A DNA stretch of 34,412 nucleotides from SFTJ01 sp051871515 (GTDB taxonomy: Bacteria > Bacteroidota > Bacteroidia > Bacteroidales > Muribaculaceae), in the NCBI GenBank assembly GCA_051871515.1, contig JBJECY010000092.1, positions 1-34,412 of the forward strand, read 5' to 3'. Position numbers and translations under genes: made by a program. Shown piece by piece: positions 16,033 to 24,622 of this stretch (positions within the stretch are counted from its first letter, which is position 1; the number at the start of each line of letters is the position of its first letter). The notes beneath the pieces are model-generated. The model saw nothing but the letters and a program-made list of their open reading frames with translations, was not told where the DNA came from and did not search any database.

Positions 16033-18048
16033 ATGAGGAAAATTTTACTTTCATTATTAATGATGGTGGCATTTGTATTTACTGCAAATGCTGCAGAAGT
16101 TGTGTTCGACCTGACAGAAGGTTATCAAAACGCTGAAGCAGTGACATCTGTTTCATCTGACGGCATAACACTCACTTTCGACAAAGGTTCTAATTCTAAT
16201 GAGCCTAAATGGTATTCTACCGGCACAGCACTCCGTATTTATGGCGGAAGCACTTTGACAGTAACTTCAACTGTTGGTTCAGTACAGTCTGTTATTTTCA
16301 CCTTTAATGGCAATTACACTTTTAACAGTACAGATATATCTACCGTAACTGATGGAACTTATAGCGAATCAGGTGCTACCGGTACTTGGATATTAAATTC
16401 CACTACTGCCACTATTACAAGAGGTGGCACAAGTGGTCATGCTCGTATTCAAGCGGTTACTGTAACAGTTTCTGACGACGGTTCACTTGCTTCTCCATTG
16501 TTCTCGGTTGCAGCAGGCACTTACTATATGCCTAAGACCGTTGAAATCACCAACCCAAACAGCACTGGTACGGTTTACTACACCACTAATGGTGACGACC
16601 CAACAGCCGAATCAGCCGAATATACCGAACCTATCGAGGTTAGCACTACCACCACTCTTAAGGCTATTGTTGTTGACGGAGACAAGACAAGCGAAATCAC
16701 TGAGGCCACTTACACTATTGAAGAGCCCTATGAGGTGATTAGCATTGCTGAATACCTCCAACAAGCTGACAACACAGTGGTTAAGTTCAACAACTCGGTT
16801 ATAGCAGTTTATCAAAACGGCTCATACCTTTATGTACAAGACAGATCGGGCGTTGCACTCATCTACGGCAGCGTAGGTCAAACCTATACTAACGGTGATG
16901 TTATTCCTGACGGATTTATTGGCACCAAGACGACCTACAACGACCTTGTTGAACTTAACGCAGCAGCTGGTGCAGGCTCTTACCAAGCCTCAACTGACAA
17001 TATTGGCGCAGTCAACCCAATTGTTGGCGCACTGAGCGACATCACTGCAAACGACGTGAACAAATACTATGTATTTTACGGTGTCACCTACGATGCAACC
17101 AACAAGAAGCTCATCGATGCCGACGGCAGCGAATTGGTAGTTTACAATAGATTCAGTGGCGTGTCACTTCCTGCAGCAGGTGAATATGATGTTTATGGCT
17201 TTGTTTCAATCTATAACGGAACCATTCAGCTCTATCCAACCGACTTTGTATCGAAGCTCACCGTTAGCAGCATTGCCGAGTTTAAGGCATTGGAAACAGG
17301 CTCAGAAGCCAAGTTCACTAATCCTGTAATCGTTGCACAAGTTGTGAAGGGTTCAAAATCAACTACCGTTTACGCAGTTGATGAAACCGGCGGCATCATG
17401 CTCTACGGCACCAACGACATGTTCCCATGCGACTATGCCCCTAACGACATTATCCCAGCAGGCTTCACTGGCTCATACACTCTCTATAACGGCAACCCAG
17501 AGGTAATCAACATCACTGGCCTTGCAGCAGCCACTGAGACTGCCGACAACCTGCCAGCGCAGAAATTGTCAACTGAGGATCTCGCTACTGATATGGGTTG
17601 CGACGTTGTGAAAATTAGTGGCGCTGAAATTAAAGACATCGACGGCAACAACTTCGTCGTCACCGACGAAAGCGGCGTTGAAATTGCAGCCTACAACAAG
17701 TTTGGCCTTGAGATTAAGGCTTACAGCGGCATAGAGATTATTGCAATCGTCAATATCTATAGCGAAAACCTTCAATTGATGCCAATCAGCATTGACTACT
17801 CAGAAGGTACTGCCGATGAGTTGGCATCAGAAATTAATACTGAGATTCAAATCACCTCTGGTGATGGCGAAATCATAGTTGACGGCGCAACCGACGTGGA
17901 AGTTTATGACAGCGATGGTCGTCACCGCGCAACCACCGTCAAGGGTTCTGGCGATACCCCTGTTAAACGTCAAACCATCAGCGTTGAAGCAGGCGTTTAC
18001 ATCGTAGTTGCCGACGGCGAAGTTGTAGCTAAAGTTGTTGCTCAATAA
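16033..18048 (+). CDS. Secreted protein with chitobiase C-terminal-like and two OB-fold-like domains
   Basis: 671 residues from the ATG at 16033, which opens a clear signal peptide (RKILLSLLMMVAFVFTANA). A TTG further upstream would add an unlikely 44 residues. Residues about 20-150 form a beta-rich domain of unknown type. Residues about 153-228 (SPLFSVAAGTYYMPKTVEI ... VYYTTNGDDPTAES) match the chitobiase/beta-hexosaminidase C-terminal Ig-like domain, which is not catalytic. Two related domains follow, starting SIAEYLQQADNTVVKF (nt 16741) and SSIAEFKALETGSEAKF (nt 17266); each reads like the OB-fold/DUF5689-type domain of Bacteroidetes surface proteins (VYVQD/VYAVDETGG, DVIPDGFIG/DIIPAGFTG). 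The end (VEVYDSDGRHRA ... VEAGVYIVVADGEVVAKVV) resembles a Por/T9SS tail. Its ligand is unknown. It is monocistronic, with a strong terminator after it. Confidence 0.88.
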   Translation: MRKILLSLLMMVAFVFTANAAEVVFDLTEGYQNAEAVTSVSSDGITLTFDKGSNSNEPKWYSTGTALRIYGGSTLTVTSTVGSVQSVIFTFNGNYTFNSTDISTVTDGTYSESGATGTWILNSTTATITRGGTSGHARIQAVTVTVSDDGSLASPLFSVAAGTYYMPKTVEITNPNSTGTVYYTTNGDDPTAESAEYTEPIEVSTTTTLKAIVVDGDKTSEITEATYTIEEPYEVISIAEYLQQADNTVVKFNNSVIAVYQNGSYLYVQDRSGVALIYGSVGQTYTNGDVIPDGFIGTKTTYNDLVELNAAAGAGSYQASTDNIGAVNPIVGALSDITANDVNKYYVFYGVTYDATNKKLIDADGSELVVYNRFSGVSLPAAGEYDVYGFVSIYNGTIQLYPTDFVSKLTVSSIAEFKALETGSEAKFTNPVIVAQVVKGSKSTTVYAVDETGGIMLYGTNDMFPCDYAPNDIIPAGFTGSYTLYNGNPEVINITGLAAATETADNLPAQKLSTEDLATDMGCDVVKISGAEIKDIDGNNFVVTDESGVEIAAYNKFGLEIKAYSGIEIIAIVNIYSENLQLMPISIDYSEGTADELASEINTEIQITSGDGEIIVDGATDVEVYDSDGRHRATTVKGSGDTPVKRQTISVEAGVYIVVADGEVVAKVVAQ

Positions 18049-18089
18049 TCTTCCTCATAAATATAGATAATCATTATATCAATCACATA

Positions 18090-18125
18090 GGGGAGTGCGA
18101 ATGTGTTTCGCACTCCCCTTTTTTT
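18090..18125 (+). terminator. Rho-independent terminator
   Basis: GGGGAGTGCGAA (18090-18101) pairs perfectly with TTCGCACTCCCC (18107-18118), loop of 5 nt, followed by seven T. It closes the chitobiase-C/OB-fold gene. Confidence 0.96.
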
Positions 18126-18134
18126 AAACTCTTA

Positions 18135-18167
18135 TTTGGCTTATTTGCATAAAATTGTGTAACTTTA
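18135..18167 (+). promoter_or_regulatory. Promoter of the POT transporter gene
   Basis: TTTG at 18135-18138, then 21 bp, then TAACTTTA at 18160-18167, one base off the -7 consensus. The predicted leader to the ATG at 18229 is about 55 nt. It begins only 10 bp after the preceding terminator. Confidence 0.55.
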
Positions 18168-18228
18168 TGCGTGATTGCAGAAATGCGCCCTTTAGCGACA
18201 TGAAATTTTAACTAAATAATTAACCTAT

Positions 18229-19734
18229 ATGTTTGAAAATCAACCAAAAGGCTTGTGGACTCTTGCACTTGCCAACACAGGCGAACGATTTGGCTACTAC
18301 ACCATGCTGGCCGTGTTTGCGCTGTTTCTTGGAGAAAACTTCGGCTTTGCTGCCGGAACAGCCTCCGAAATCTACACATGGTTCCTGACCCTGGTCTATT
18401 TCTTGCCATTGTTTGGCGGTATTGCTGCCGACAGATGGGGATATAGCAAGATGGTGGTTATTGGCATCGTGATTATGTTTATTGGTTATTTGCTGCTTTC
18501 AATACCTCTTGGCAGCAACACCGTGGCTGTATTGGCCATGGGCGCAGCCTTGTTGCTGGTGAGCTTTGGCACGGGCTTGTTTAAGGGCAACCTGCAAGTG
18601 ATGGTGGGTGACCTCTACAACAACCCTCAATATGCCGGCAGCCGCGACTCGGGCTTCTCGCTTTTCTATATGCTCATTAACGTGGGCGCGCTCTTTGCTC
18701 CCACAGCTGCCATCAAGGCTATGGAATGGGCACAAACGTCGTTGGGCTTCACTAAGGCCGATAGCTACCACTTTGCATTTGCCGTGGCTTGCATCTCGGT
18801 GATTGTGTCGATTCTCATCTACAACTTTGGCAAACCAACATTCCGCCAAGTGCTCACCGTGAAGAAGACCAAGACCAAGAAAACCGAGGAAGCAGCCAAG
18901 GAAGAAATGAGCCCAGCCGAAACCAAAGAGCGCATTGTGTGCCTGGTGCTGGTGTTCACCGTTGTGGTATTCTTCTGGATGGCATTCCACCAAAACGGAC
19001 TCACACTCACATGGTTTGCCGATGAGTTCACGGCTACCAAGTCATCTGGCCTGCAGAGCATGATGTTCGACGTCACCAACCTTGTGGCTTGCATCTTTAT
19101 TGTTTACGGCATCTTTGGCGTATTCCAAAGCACAACCACCAAGGCTCGCTCAATCTACGGCGGACTTATGGTTCTTGCCATTGCATTCCTGGGGTATAAA
19201 TACCTCAACATCTCGGGAGAAACCGAACTGAGCGCTCCTATCTTCCAACAATTCAACGCTTGCTTTGTGGTGATGCTCACACCGGTGAGCATTGCGCTCT
19301 TTGGTTGGCTTGCCAAGAAGGGCAAAGAGCCTAAAGCACCGTTCAAGATTGGCTTGGGTATGCTTGTGGCTGCTTGCGCTTACCTCATCATGACTCTCTT
19401 CTCAATTGGTTTGCCGGCTACCGACCACCCCAACCATGTGGCCGATGTCACTCCTAACCTGCTTGTGAACACCTACCTCATCCTCACCTTCGCCGAATTG
19501 TTGCTCTCGCCTATTGGCATCGCGTTTGTCACCAAGGTGGCTCCTGCCAAGTATAAGGGCATGATGATGGGTGGATGGTTTGTTGCCACCGCTCTCGGCA
19601 ATAAGCTGGTGTCAATCCCGGGTCACATGTGGCACTTGCCGCTGCCAGTGGTTTGGGGCACTCTCATGGTCATCTGTCTTGTAGCAGCAGGCTTCATCTT
19701 TGCTATCATCAAGAAACTCAACAGAGTGGCTTAA
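18229..19734 (+). CDS. POT/PTR2-family proton-coupled oligopeptide transporter (MFS)
   Basis: Inner-membrane symporter of the major facilitator superfamily, 501 residues with about 12-14 membrane segments, predicted to import di- and tripeptides with protons. The first helix carries NTGERFGYYTMLAVF, the POT motif; the canonical ExxERFxYY form has Glu at the first position, here Asn16, while Glu19 and Arg20 are kept. ADRWGYSKMV is the MFS loop-2/3 signature, and GNLQVMVGDLYNN and FSLFYMLINVGALFAP match the PTR2 signature. A charged cytoplasmic loop (KKTKTKKTEEAAKEEM, about residues 210-225) separates the two halves. The N-terminal MFENQPKGLW is family-like and the start is supported by the promoter just upstream. 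A hairpin follows 34 bp after the stop. The exact substrate is not certain. Confidence 0.9.
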   Translation: MFENQPKGLWTLALANTGERFGYYTMLAVFALFLGENFGFAAGTASEIYTWFLTLVYFLPLFGGIAADRWGYSKMVVIGIVIMFIGYLLLSIPLGSNTVAVLAMGAALLLVSFGTGLFKGNLQVMVGDLYNNPQYAGSRDSGFSLFYMLINVGALFAPTAAIKAMEWAQTSLGFTKADSYHFAFAVACISVIVSILIYNFGKPTFRQVLTVKKTKTKKTEEAAKEEMSPAETKERIVCLVLVFTVVVFFWMAFHQNGLTLTWFADEFTATKSSGLQSMMFDVTNLVACIFIVYGIFGVFQSTTTKARSIYGGLMVLAIAFLGYKYLNISGETELSAPIFQQFNACFVVMLTPVSIALFGWLAKKGKEPKAPFKIGLGMLVAACAYLIMTLFSIGLPATDHPNHVADVTPNLLVNTYLILTFAELLLSPIGIAFVTKVAPAKYKGMMMGGWFVATALGNKLVSIPGHMWHLPLPVVWGTLMVICLVAAGFIFAIIKKLNRVA

Positions 19735-19768
19735 AAGGCTTCAGCAAAGCCGCCGCTCAATAAACGCG

Positions 19769-19811
19769 CACAGCGCCAAGGGCAATGCCCTCGGCGCTGT
19801 GTGTTGTTTTT
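19769..19811 (+). terminator. Terminator between convergent POT and DUF5723 genes
   Basis: CACAGCGCC (19769-19777) pairs perfectly with GGCGCTGTG (19793-19801), with an inner AGGGC/GCCCT stem and then TGTTGTTTTTA. It ends the POT transcript and, lying between convergent genes, probably also limits the opposing one. Confidence 0.82.
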
Positions 19812-19841
19812 ATCTGTGCTTTGATTGACTTACCCCTGGTG

Positions 19842-21203
19842 TCAGAACGCCCAGTTGATGCCCACGGTTGCACTTGTGGCTTTGCCCGATGGCAGGTGCT
19901 GATTGTTGAGGCTGGTGAATGCGTGGTCCATGCCAGCATAGAGGTTAAAGCTCAACAAGCGCAGGTTCATAATAAAGCCAAACCCTGTGCCAAAAGTGCC
20001 AGTGGCAACATTGGCTCCCATTGAGAAAAGGCGGCATGGCGCAATGTTGGCCGAGAGACGGAATTCGGTCCAATTGAAGTCGCTTTGCATGCGAGTGGTG
20101 TTGAGCAAACCAAAGCTGAGCTTGCGATAAACCGGCAGCTTGTATTCAACGCCCACGTTGAAGGTGGTGGCAAGAGAACGCGTATGTCCGCCTGTTTCGC
20201 CCATGTCCTCAAGCTCATAGAGCGACGTTAACATATCGCCAATCTGGTCCCATTCGTCGTCCATATCGCCTTCCACGGTCTGCACGTCGAAGTCTTCGCG
20301 CGGAGCCGTGATACTCATGTCGCCATTGGTCGATGCCATGCAGCTGTTGCTCCAACGAATAAAGCCAAGGTCGAGCAACGAGGCGCTAAACTGCCAATCG
20401 TCGTTGAGCGTATAAACGGCACCAAGGTCAACAGCGGCACCAAAGCCGTTAAGACCGAATTTATCGTAGTCAAAACCGTCAACATATTTGTGACCGGTTT
20501 CCTCGTTGGTGGCATATTTAAACGACAGATTCTTGATGTTGGCCTCAATCGTTGCGTTCGACACTATGTCCCAACGGTCGCCGTTGAGGCGCATCTGAGC
20601 CTTCTGGAAGTCGGCATCCACGCGAGCCACGCCGCTGAGCAACTTCAAAGTGGCACCAATGCGCAGGTTTTTGTTGATTTGATGCGAGTGGTTGAGTGCA
20701 ACCTCGGCATACGCATTGACGTGTGCTCCGGCACCGGTGATGTCATAGGAGCTGTTTCCCACGCCTTCCTTCATCATCTTAATCAGGTCTTTAGGCATTG
20801 CCACCGACACGTTGGTGCGCGCGTTCACCGAGATGGTGTTGTAGCCGTGAAAGCCCTTGAAGCCAAACGACAGCACTTGCAGGTCGAGGTTCATGCCAAG
20901 CTTGTTGTTGTCTTCAAAATTGCCCAGCACCTCGCTGCTGCTGAGGCTCTTGTTAAGAAAGGTGGTGGCTTCGCCGTTGACGTCGTAGATAAAGCTGGTG
21001 AGCGGCACACTGCCTCGCTCGGCAACATTCAGATTGCCCAACGCCGGGGTAGCAAAGTAACCCTTGTCGTTGCCAATGGCAGGATTCATCTTAAACCTGT
21101 AGAGATAACCGTCAACAAAGTAGCCCGAACTGGTCTGCTGTGCATTCGCAATAGCGGCCATGGCAATCGCCACAACCAATAGGATAGATTTTAATCTCAT
21201 CAT
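19842..21203 (-). CDS. DUF5723-like outer-membrane protein
   Basis: 453 residues with a signal peptide (RLKSILLVVAIAMAAIANA, cleavage before QQ). The rest is rich in alternating hydrophobic/polar beta strands with aromatic ends and finishes in a strand ending INWAF, with Phe as the last residue, as in outer-membrane beta-barrels. Segments such as FVDGYLYRFKMNPAI, LNLDLQVLSFGF-like strands and DWQFSASLLDLGFIRW recall the DUF5723 family found in Bacteroidetes. Family members are mostly uncharacterised, so no function is proposed; assignment to the family rests on recognition of the pattern. Two adjacent ATG codons (21203 and 21200) are both possible. It is isolated: 535 bp of non-coding DNA upstream, and a shared hairpin downstream facing the POT transporter gene. 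No clean TAnnTTTG promoter was found. Confidence 0.8.
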   Translation of the reverse strand: MMRLKSILLVVAIAMAAIANAQQTSSGYFVDGYLYRFKMNPAIGNDKGYFATPALGNLNVAERGSVPLTSFIYDVNGEATTFLNKSLSSSEVLGNFEDNNKLGMNLDLQVLSFGFKGFHGYNTISVNARTNVSVAMPKDLIKMMKEGVGNSSYDITGAGAHVNAYAEVALNHSHQINKNLRIGATLKLLSGVARVDADFQKAQMRLNGDRWDIVSNATIEANIKNLSFKYATNEETGHKYVDGFDYDKFGLNGFGAAVDLGAVYTLNDDWQFSASLLDLGFIRWSNSCMASTNGDMSITAPREDFDVQTVEGDMDDEWDQIGDMLTSLYELEDMGETGGHTRSLATTFNVGVEYKLPVYRKLSFGLLNTTRMQSDFNWTEFRLSANIAPCRLFSMGANVATGTFGTGFGFIMNLRLLSFNLYAGMDHAFTSLNNQHLPSGKATSATVGINWAF

Positions 21204-21738
21204 AGTTTTTTCTTAAAATTTTAATATACTCAGTTGTTGATATTTATTGTTTCACATCGTTATTCGTTGCCTCATCATTTCATTGAAACGTACAAAAGGC
21301 GCACACGCAAAGCATGCTCTCAGCCTTTCAAATCAAATAAATAGTGGGGCAAACTCATTTGCCTAATATATCTCTCTTTTTTTGACTCATGAGCCTCGCC
21401 GGGCAGCCATCGCAGAGTAATGCTCCCGCTCACAAAGCCATCAGCCCTCAAAAAAACACATTTAATAGCAATGCGGCAAAACAACCGCCCGCGCCACAAT
21501 ATGCCGTCTTGCAGCACATGCGCAAAATCAATTGGCAAAAATACAGAATAATTCCCTTTGCCGTGCATAAAAACTGAAAAAATCATTTACACTTATGTAA
21601 AAAATCGCCATTTATCGCAAATGGGCCATTAGCGTTATGATGATTTTGAGCACATGTTTTGCGGCGCAACGGGGTTCCATTGCAACCTAAAAACAGATGA
21701 CAAAAAGAAAGTTTGCGCTTTTACTGCTTTTGGCGTTA
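21204..21738. other. Non-coding gap between two minus-strand genes
   Basis: No convincing gene, promoter or terminator was seen. A minus-strand open frame of 88 codons (21320-21586, MIFSVFMHGKGNYSVF...) covers half of it. It has no recognisable domain and no promoter, so it is not called as a gene. Confidence 0.4.
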
Positions 21739-23784
21739 TCACTGGGCAAGCTCAACGGTGCAGCAATCGCTCACGGCAGGCTTCACGCCCACCGAGCGCA
21801 CCTCAATGCGGTTGGTGCCGGGGCGCAACGCCACATGCTGCCATTGAGCCACCTTCACCTCATCAGGAGCCACCACGCCCATGCTCACGCCGTTGACAAG
21901 CAGCTCAACCTTTGCCACGTTGCTGAAGGCCATGAACTCGGCATCGGCATTGCCGCGAGTGCAAAAGCGCTTGTTGGCTATGTGCACCATCGGCGGAACG
22001 GTCCAATTGGCTTTATAGAAATAAAAGGCATCTTTGCGTATCTTGCGGTCGAACGTCACAAGGCCCTTGTCGTTGATGCCATTGCGGTCGCCTTCGGTGC
22101 GATGCGCTGCGCCAAAGTCAAACATGTTCCACACAAACGAGCCCCACACAAACGGCCTCTGCGCTATGATGCGATAATTGGCAATGTGATAATACGTCTG
22201 CCAATTCTCGGGATGCCAATAGCCCGACGGCGTTGGCTGCTTTAGCTCTTCTTGCTGATGATAGATGCTCGCGCCGGCGCCATATTCGCTTATGCCTATG
22301 CGCAATTCGGGGTGCTGCCCATGAGTGGCGTCAAGAAACTCAGCCATAGCCTCAGGTCGGCTGCCGTACCACCCGTCGTAGCGGTTCCACGCAATCAAAT
22401 CGGTGATGAAATTGAGCGCCCCACCCTGATTGCTTGCCGCCGTTGTGGGTCGCGTGGGGTCCTCACGGTGGGCAAGCTCGTTGAGATGTTTCACATATTC
22501 AACAGGGTTATCGCCCTCCTCCTTCAACTCATTGAACATACCCCACATACATATCGACGGATGATTGAAATTCTGCCTGATAAGCTCACGCAGCTGTTCC
22601 TCGCCGTTGTCCTTAAAGCTCTGCTGGTTGACGAATCCTTTATCGGCGTATCCGCCCGGGCCAACAAACGGAATCTCGGCCCACACCACCATGCCCTCAC
22701 GGTCGGCAAGGCTATAAATCTCCTCGCTCTGCTGATAATGGGCAAGCCTGATGGCATCGGCGCCCATCTCGCGCATCAGCACCATGTCCTCGGCATGATG
22801 CTCGGGGCGCAACGCGTTGCCTATCTCGGCACGGTCCTGATGACGGCACACGCCACGCAGCTGCTTTGGCACGCCGTTGAGCACGAAACCGCGCTCGGCA
22901 TCAACACTCACGCTACGCAAGCCCAGCGGCTGCTCAACGCGGTCAACCACCTCGCCATTTACACTCACACTCACCTCAACAGCATAGAGATAAGCATCGG
23001 CAACGCCATTCCACAAATGCGGCTTTGATATGCGAAGCGGCACATTCACCATGCCGCCATCATTCACGCCAGCCACACCGCTGCCATGAGCACTCGTCAC
23101 GCGGCGACCGGCAGCGTCACGCACCACAACGTCAACATCAGCATTACAAGCCACGTCGCCGCCATTTGCCAACTTCACAACAGCATCAACCACCGCCTCA
23201 CCGGCATCAACACTGCGCTGAAGCAAATACACTCCCGGCGAAGCATAATCAGTGAGCGAAACGCCCACCACAGGGCCAACAATCAGGTCAACGCCACGAT
23301 ATAAGCCACCATACATATTGAAATCGCCCACCAAAGGCATCACGTCGAGTTGCTCGGCATTGCTCACCCTCACAAGCAGGCGATTATCCTTGCCATACTC
23401 CACAAAATCGGTAATCTCAATCACAAACGCCCCGTAGCCGCCACGATGCTCGCCCACATGGCGACCGCCAACAAACACGTTGGCAACACTGTTTGCGCCC
23501 TTAAAACGCAGATACAAACGCCGTCCCTGCCACTCGCTGAGCACATGCAACTTGCGCTCATAATTGCCAATGCCGCGCTTATAATCAACCTTGCCACTCA
23601 ATGCATCGGCAGCATTCCACGTGTGAGGCAGCACAACAGCCCTGCCCGACCCGCGGTCAACCTGATGCGAAAACCTAAACGTCCAACCATCATTGAGCGA
23701 CAACACTCGGCGCTGAGCACTAATACCCGGCACACAAGCCAACGCACACAGCATCAGCACAATACGAGCACATATACCATTCAT
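21739..23784 (-). CDS. GH2 beta-galactosidase-type glycoside hydrolase
   Basis: 681-residue exported retaining glycosidase. Signal peptide at residues 1-23 (IVLMLCALACVPGISA). Domains in order: N-terminal jelly-roll sugar-binding domain (about 25-170; VVLPHTWNAAD, GIGNYERKL, YLRFKGANSVANVFV, HRGGYGAF), an immunoglobulin-like domain (about 170-290), the TIM barrel (about 295-575) and a C-terminal beta domain (about 590-680). Catalytic residues are visible: acid/base Glu419 in MWGMFNEL and nucleophile Glu500 in GISEYGAG. GVCRHQDRAEIGNAL, ADAIRLAHYQQSE and SFVWNMFDFGAA are typical of the beta-galactosidase branch. GH2 also includes beta-glucuronidases and mannosidases; beta-galactosidase is the best guess. 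It could take galactosides from host or plant glycans. It stands alone behind a consensus promoter, divergent from the tRNA gene. Confidence 0.9.
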   Translation of the reverse strand: MNGICARIVLMLCALACVPGISAQRRVLSLNDGWTFRFSHQVDRGSGRAVVLPHTWNAADALSGKVDYKRGIGNYERKLHVLSEWQGRRLYLRFKGANSVANVFVGGRHVGEHRGGYGAFVIEITDFVEYGKDNRLLVRVSNAEQLDVMPLVGDFNMYGGLYRGVDLIVGPVVGVSLTDYASPGVYLLQRSVDAGEAVVDAVVKLANGGDVACNADVDVVVRDAAGRRVTSAHGSGVAGVNDGGMVNVPLRISKPHLWNGVADAYLYAVEVSVSVNGEVVDRVEQPLGLRSVSVDAERGFVLNGVPKQLRGVCRHQDRAEIGNALRPEHHAEDMVLMREMGADAIRLAHYQQSEEIYSLADREGMVVWAEIPFVGPGGYADKGFVNQQSFKDNGEEQLRELIRQNFNHPSICMWGMFNELKEEGDNPVEYVKHLNELAHREDPTRPTTAASNQGGALNFITDLIAWNRYDGWYGSRPEAMAEFLDATHGQHPELRIGISEYGAGASIYHQQEELKQPTPSGYWHPENWQTYYHIANYRIIAQRPFVWGSFVWNMFDFGAAHRTEGDRNGINDKGLVTFDRKIRKDAFYFYKANWTVPPMVHIANKRFCTRGNADAEFMAFSNVAKVELLVNGVSMGVVAPDEVKVAQWQHVALRPGTNRIEVRSVGVKPAVSDCCTVELAQ

Positions 23785-23841
23785 ATTAACTTGTTGATTA
23801 AGAAATTACACTACAATTGCGGCCCCTGTCACGAGCCAAAA

Positions 23842-23873
23842 CAAAGATAGGCAAAAAAGCCACACCACACAAA
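23842..23873 (-). promoter_or_regulatory. Promoter of the GH2 gene
   Basis: On the minus strand TTTG (23873-23870), 20 bp, TATCTTTG (23849-23842): an exact Bacteroidetes promoter, about 58 bp upstream of the GH2 ATG. It diverges from the tRNA promoter, with about 25 bp between the two. Confidence 0.75.
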
Positions 23874-23898
23874 AAATTAATAAAAAAACACTATCCCA

Positions 23899-23930
23899 GT
23901 TGCAAACATCATCAAAAAGCATTAACTTTG
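23899..23930 (+). promoter_or_regulatory. Promoter of the tRNA gene
   Basis: GTTG (23899-23902), 20 bp, TAACTTTG (23923-23930). The predicted leader of about 45 nt contains a small GC-rich hairpin (around 23947-23958) and GAGCG/CGCTC at 23966-23978 just before the mature tRNA. Confidence 0.65.
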
Positions 23931-23982
23931 CACCACATTAACCGCGCGCGCAAGCGCGAAACAGAGAGCGCAACGCTCCAAT

Positions 23983-24056
23983 GGTCCTATAGCTCAGTCG
24001 GTTAGAGCATCTGACTCATAATCAGGGGGTCCTTGGTTCAAGCCCAAGTGGGACCA
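23983..24056 (+). tRNA. tRNA with anticodon CAT, probably elongator Met
   Basis: A 74-nt cloverleaf. The acceptor stem GGTCCTA pairs with TGGGACC (one G-U), followed by discriminator A. The D arm contains AGCTCAGTCGGTTAGAGC. The anticodon loop is CTCATAA within TCTGA/TCAGG, giving anticodon CAT. The T arm is CTTGG-TTCAAGC-CCAAG. The 3' CCA is not encoded. A CAT anticodon can also belong to initiator Met or to Ile read through lysidine; the A-T closing pair of the acceptor stem interior and the overall sequence favour elongator Met. A terminator follows directly. Confidence 0.95.
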
Positions 24057-24062
24057 CACCCC

Positions 24063-24110
24063 AAATCGCTAAAGAACTCCCACCGAGCCCTTTAGCGATT
24101 TTCTTTTATC
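24063..24110 (+). terminator. Terminator of the tRNA gene
   Basis: AAATCGCTAAAG (24063-24074) pairs perfectly with CTTTAGCGATTT (24090-24101), followed by a T-rich tail (TTCTTTTATC). Confidence 0.9.
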
Positions 24111-24195
24111 TTTTTGGCGGGATATTCCGAAGCAACGGGTTTAGCCTGACTAATTGAAACAACAACACAGCAGGCAGATAACTCACCCGATAATA

Positions 24196-24384
24196 CTAAT
24201 AATCGAATTCATCATATTGTCGTTTTGACTTTAAGGTTATCACCTGACCCGTCTTTGCCAAGACTTCTCTATCAACGATGCTATCTTGCGGAAAATTCTC
24301 TGATATTTCAGGAAAAAGCCAACTATTGTTCCATAGTGCAACTGGCTGATTAGCGACTACGTTGCACAGTTGAACGATAAACAA
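24196..24384 (-). pseudogene. Possible C-terminal fragment of an unidentified gene
   Basis: A minus-strand frame of 62 codons that reads like real protein (for example WNNSWLFPEISENFPQDSIV and AKTGQVITLKSKRQYDEF) and ends in TAG. It has no ATG: only a TTG at its start, with a stop codon two codons further upstream. I do not recognise the family. The best reading is the tail of a decayed or truncated gene; chance is not excluded. Confidence 0.25.
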
Positions 24385-24392
24385 GATTCGTT

Positions 24393-24416
24393 AAAAAAAC
24401 GCGCTGTTAGGAGCGC
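24393..24416 (-). terminator. Terminator-like hairpin on the minus strand
   Basis: On the minus strand GCGCT (24416-24412), loop CCTAAC, AGCGC (24405-24401), G, then seven T (24399-24393). It has the form of a rho-independent terminator, yet no gene on that strand ends here, so it may be the end of a lost gene or of a small RNA. Confidence 0.5.
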
Positions 24417-24622
24417 CTTCTTATAGCCGTCCTAAAGCCCATCTGATATATTTTTCTGGTATAAAATTAACGAAGTTTAACATTGCTTAACCGATTGTAT
24501 TTCAATCGGTTGCAAAGCCGTATAATGCTATATATTAGCCATTTAGGCCTTACAACTAATTTGATTTTTTCGTAAATTTGAAGTGATAAATCCACCCAAA
24601 TTCATTAAACTCTTAATACTCT

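Larger units (their letters stand above)
24111..24622. other. AT-rich stretch downstream of the tRNA
   Basis: No intact gene. It holds a minus-strand open frame without ATG (24196-24384), a minus-strand terminator-like hairpin (24416-24393), a perfect 9-bp inverted repeat AACCGATTG/CAATCGGTT at 24489-24497 and 24503-24511, and a -7-like box TAAATTTG at 24573-24580 before the next gene. Base composition is visibly lower in GC than the flanking genes. Confidence 0.5.

Noticed and set aside
22252..23028. Plus-strand open frames antisense to the GH2 gene (also 21697-22245 and 23350-23850).
   Set aside because: The minus-strand GH2 protein has complete domains and catalytic residues; the opposing frames are fragmented and show no motif.
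24036..24060. An attachment-site repeat of the tRNA 3' end further downstream.
   Set aside because: I looked for another copy of the T-arm/acceptor sequence between 24060 and 26330 and did not see one by eye.
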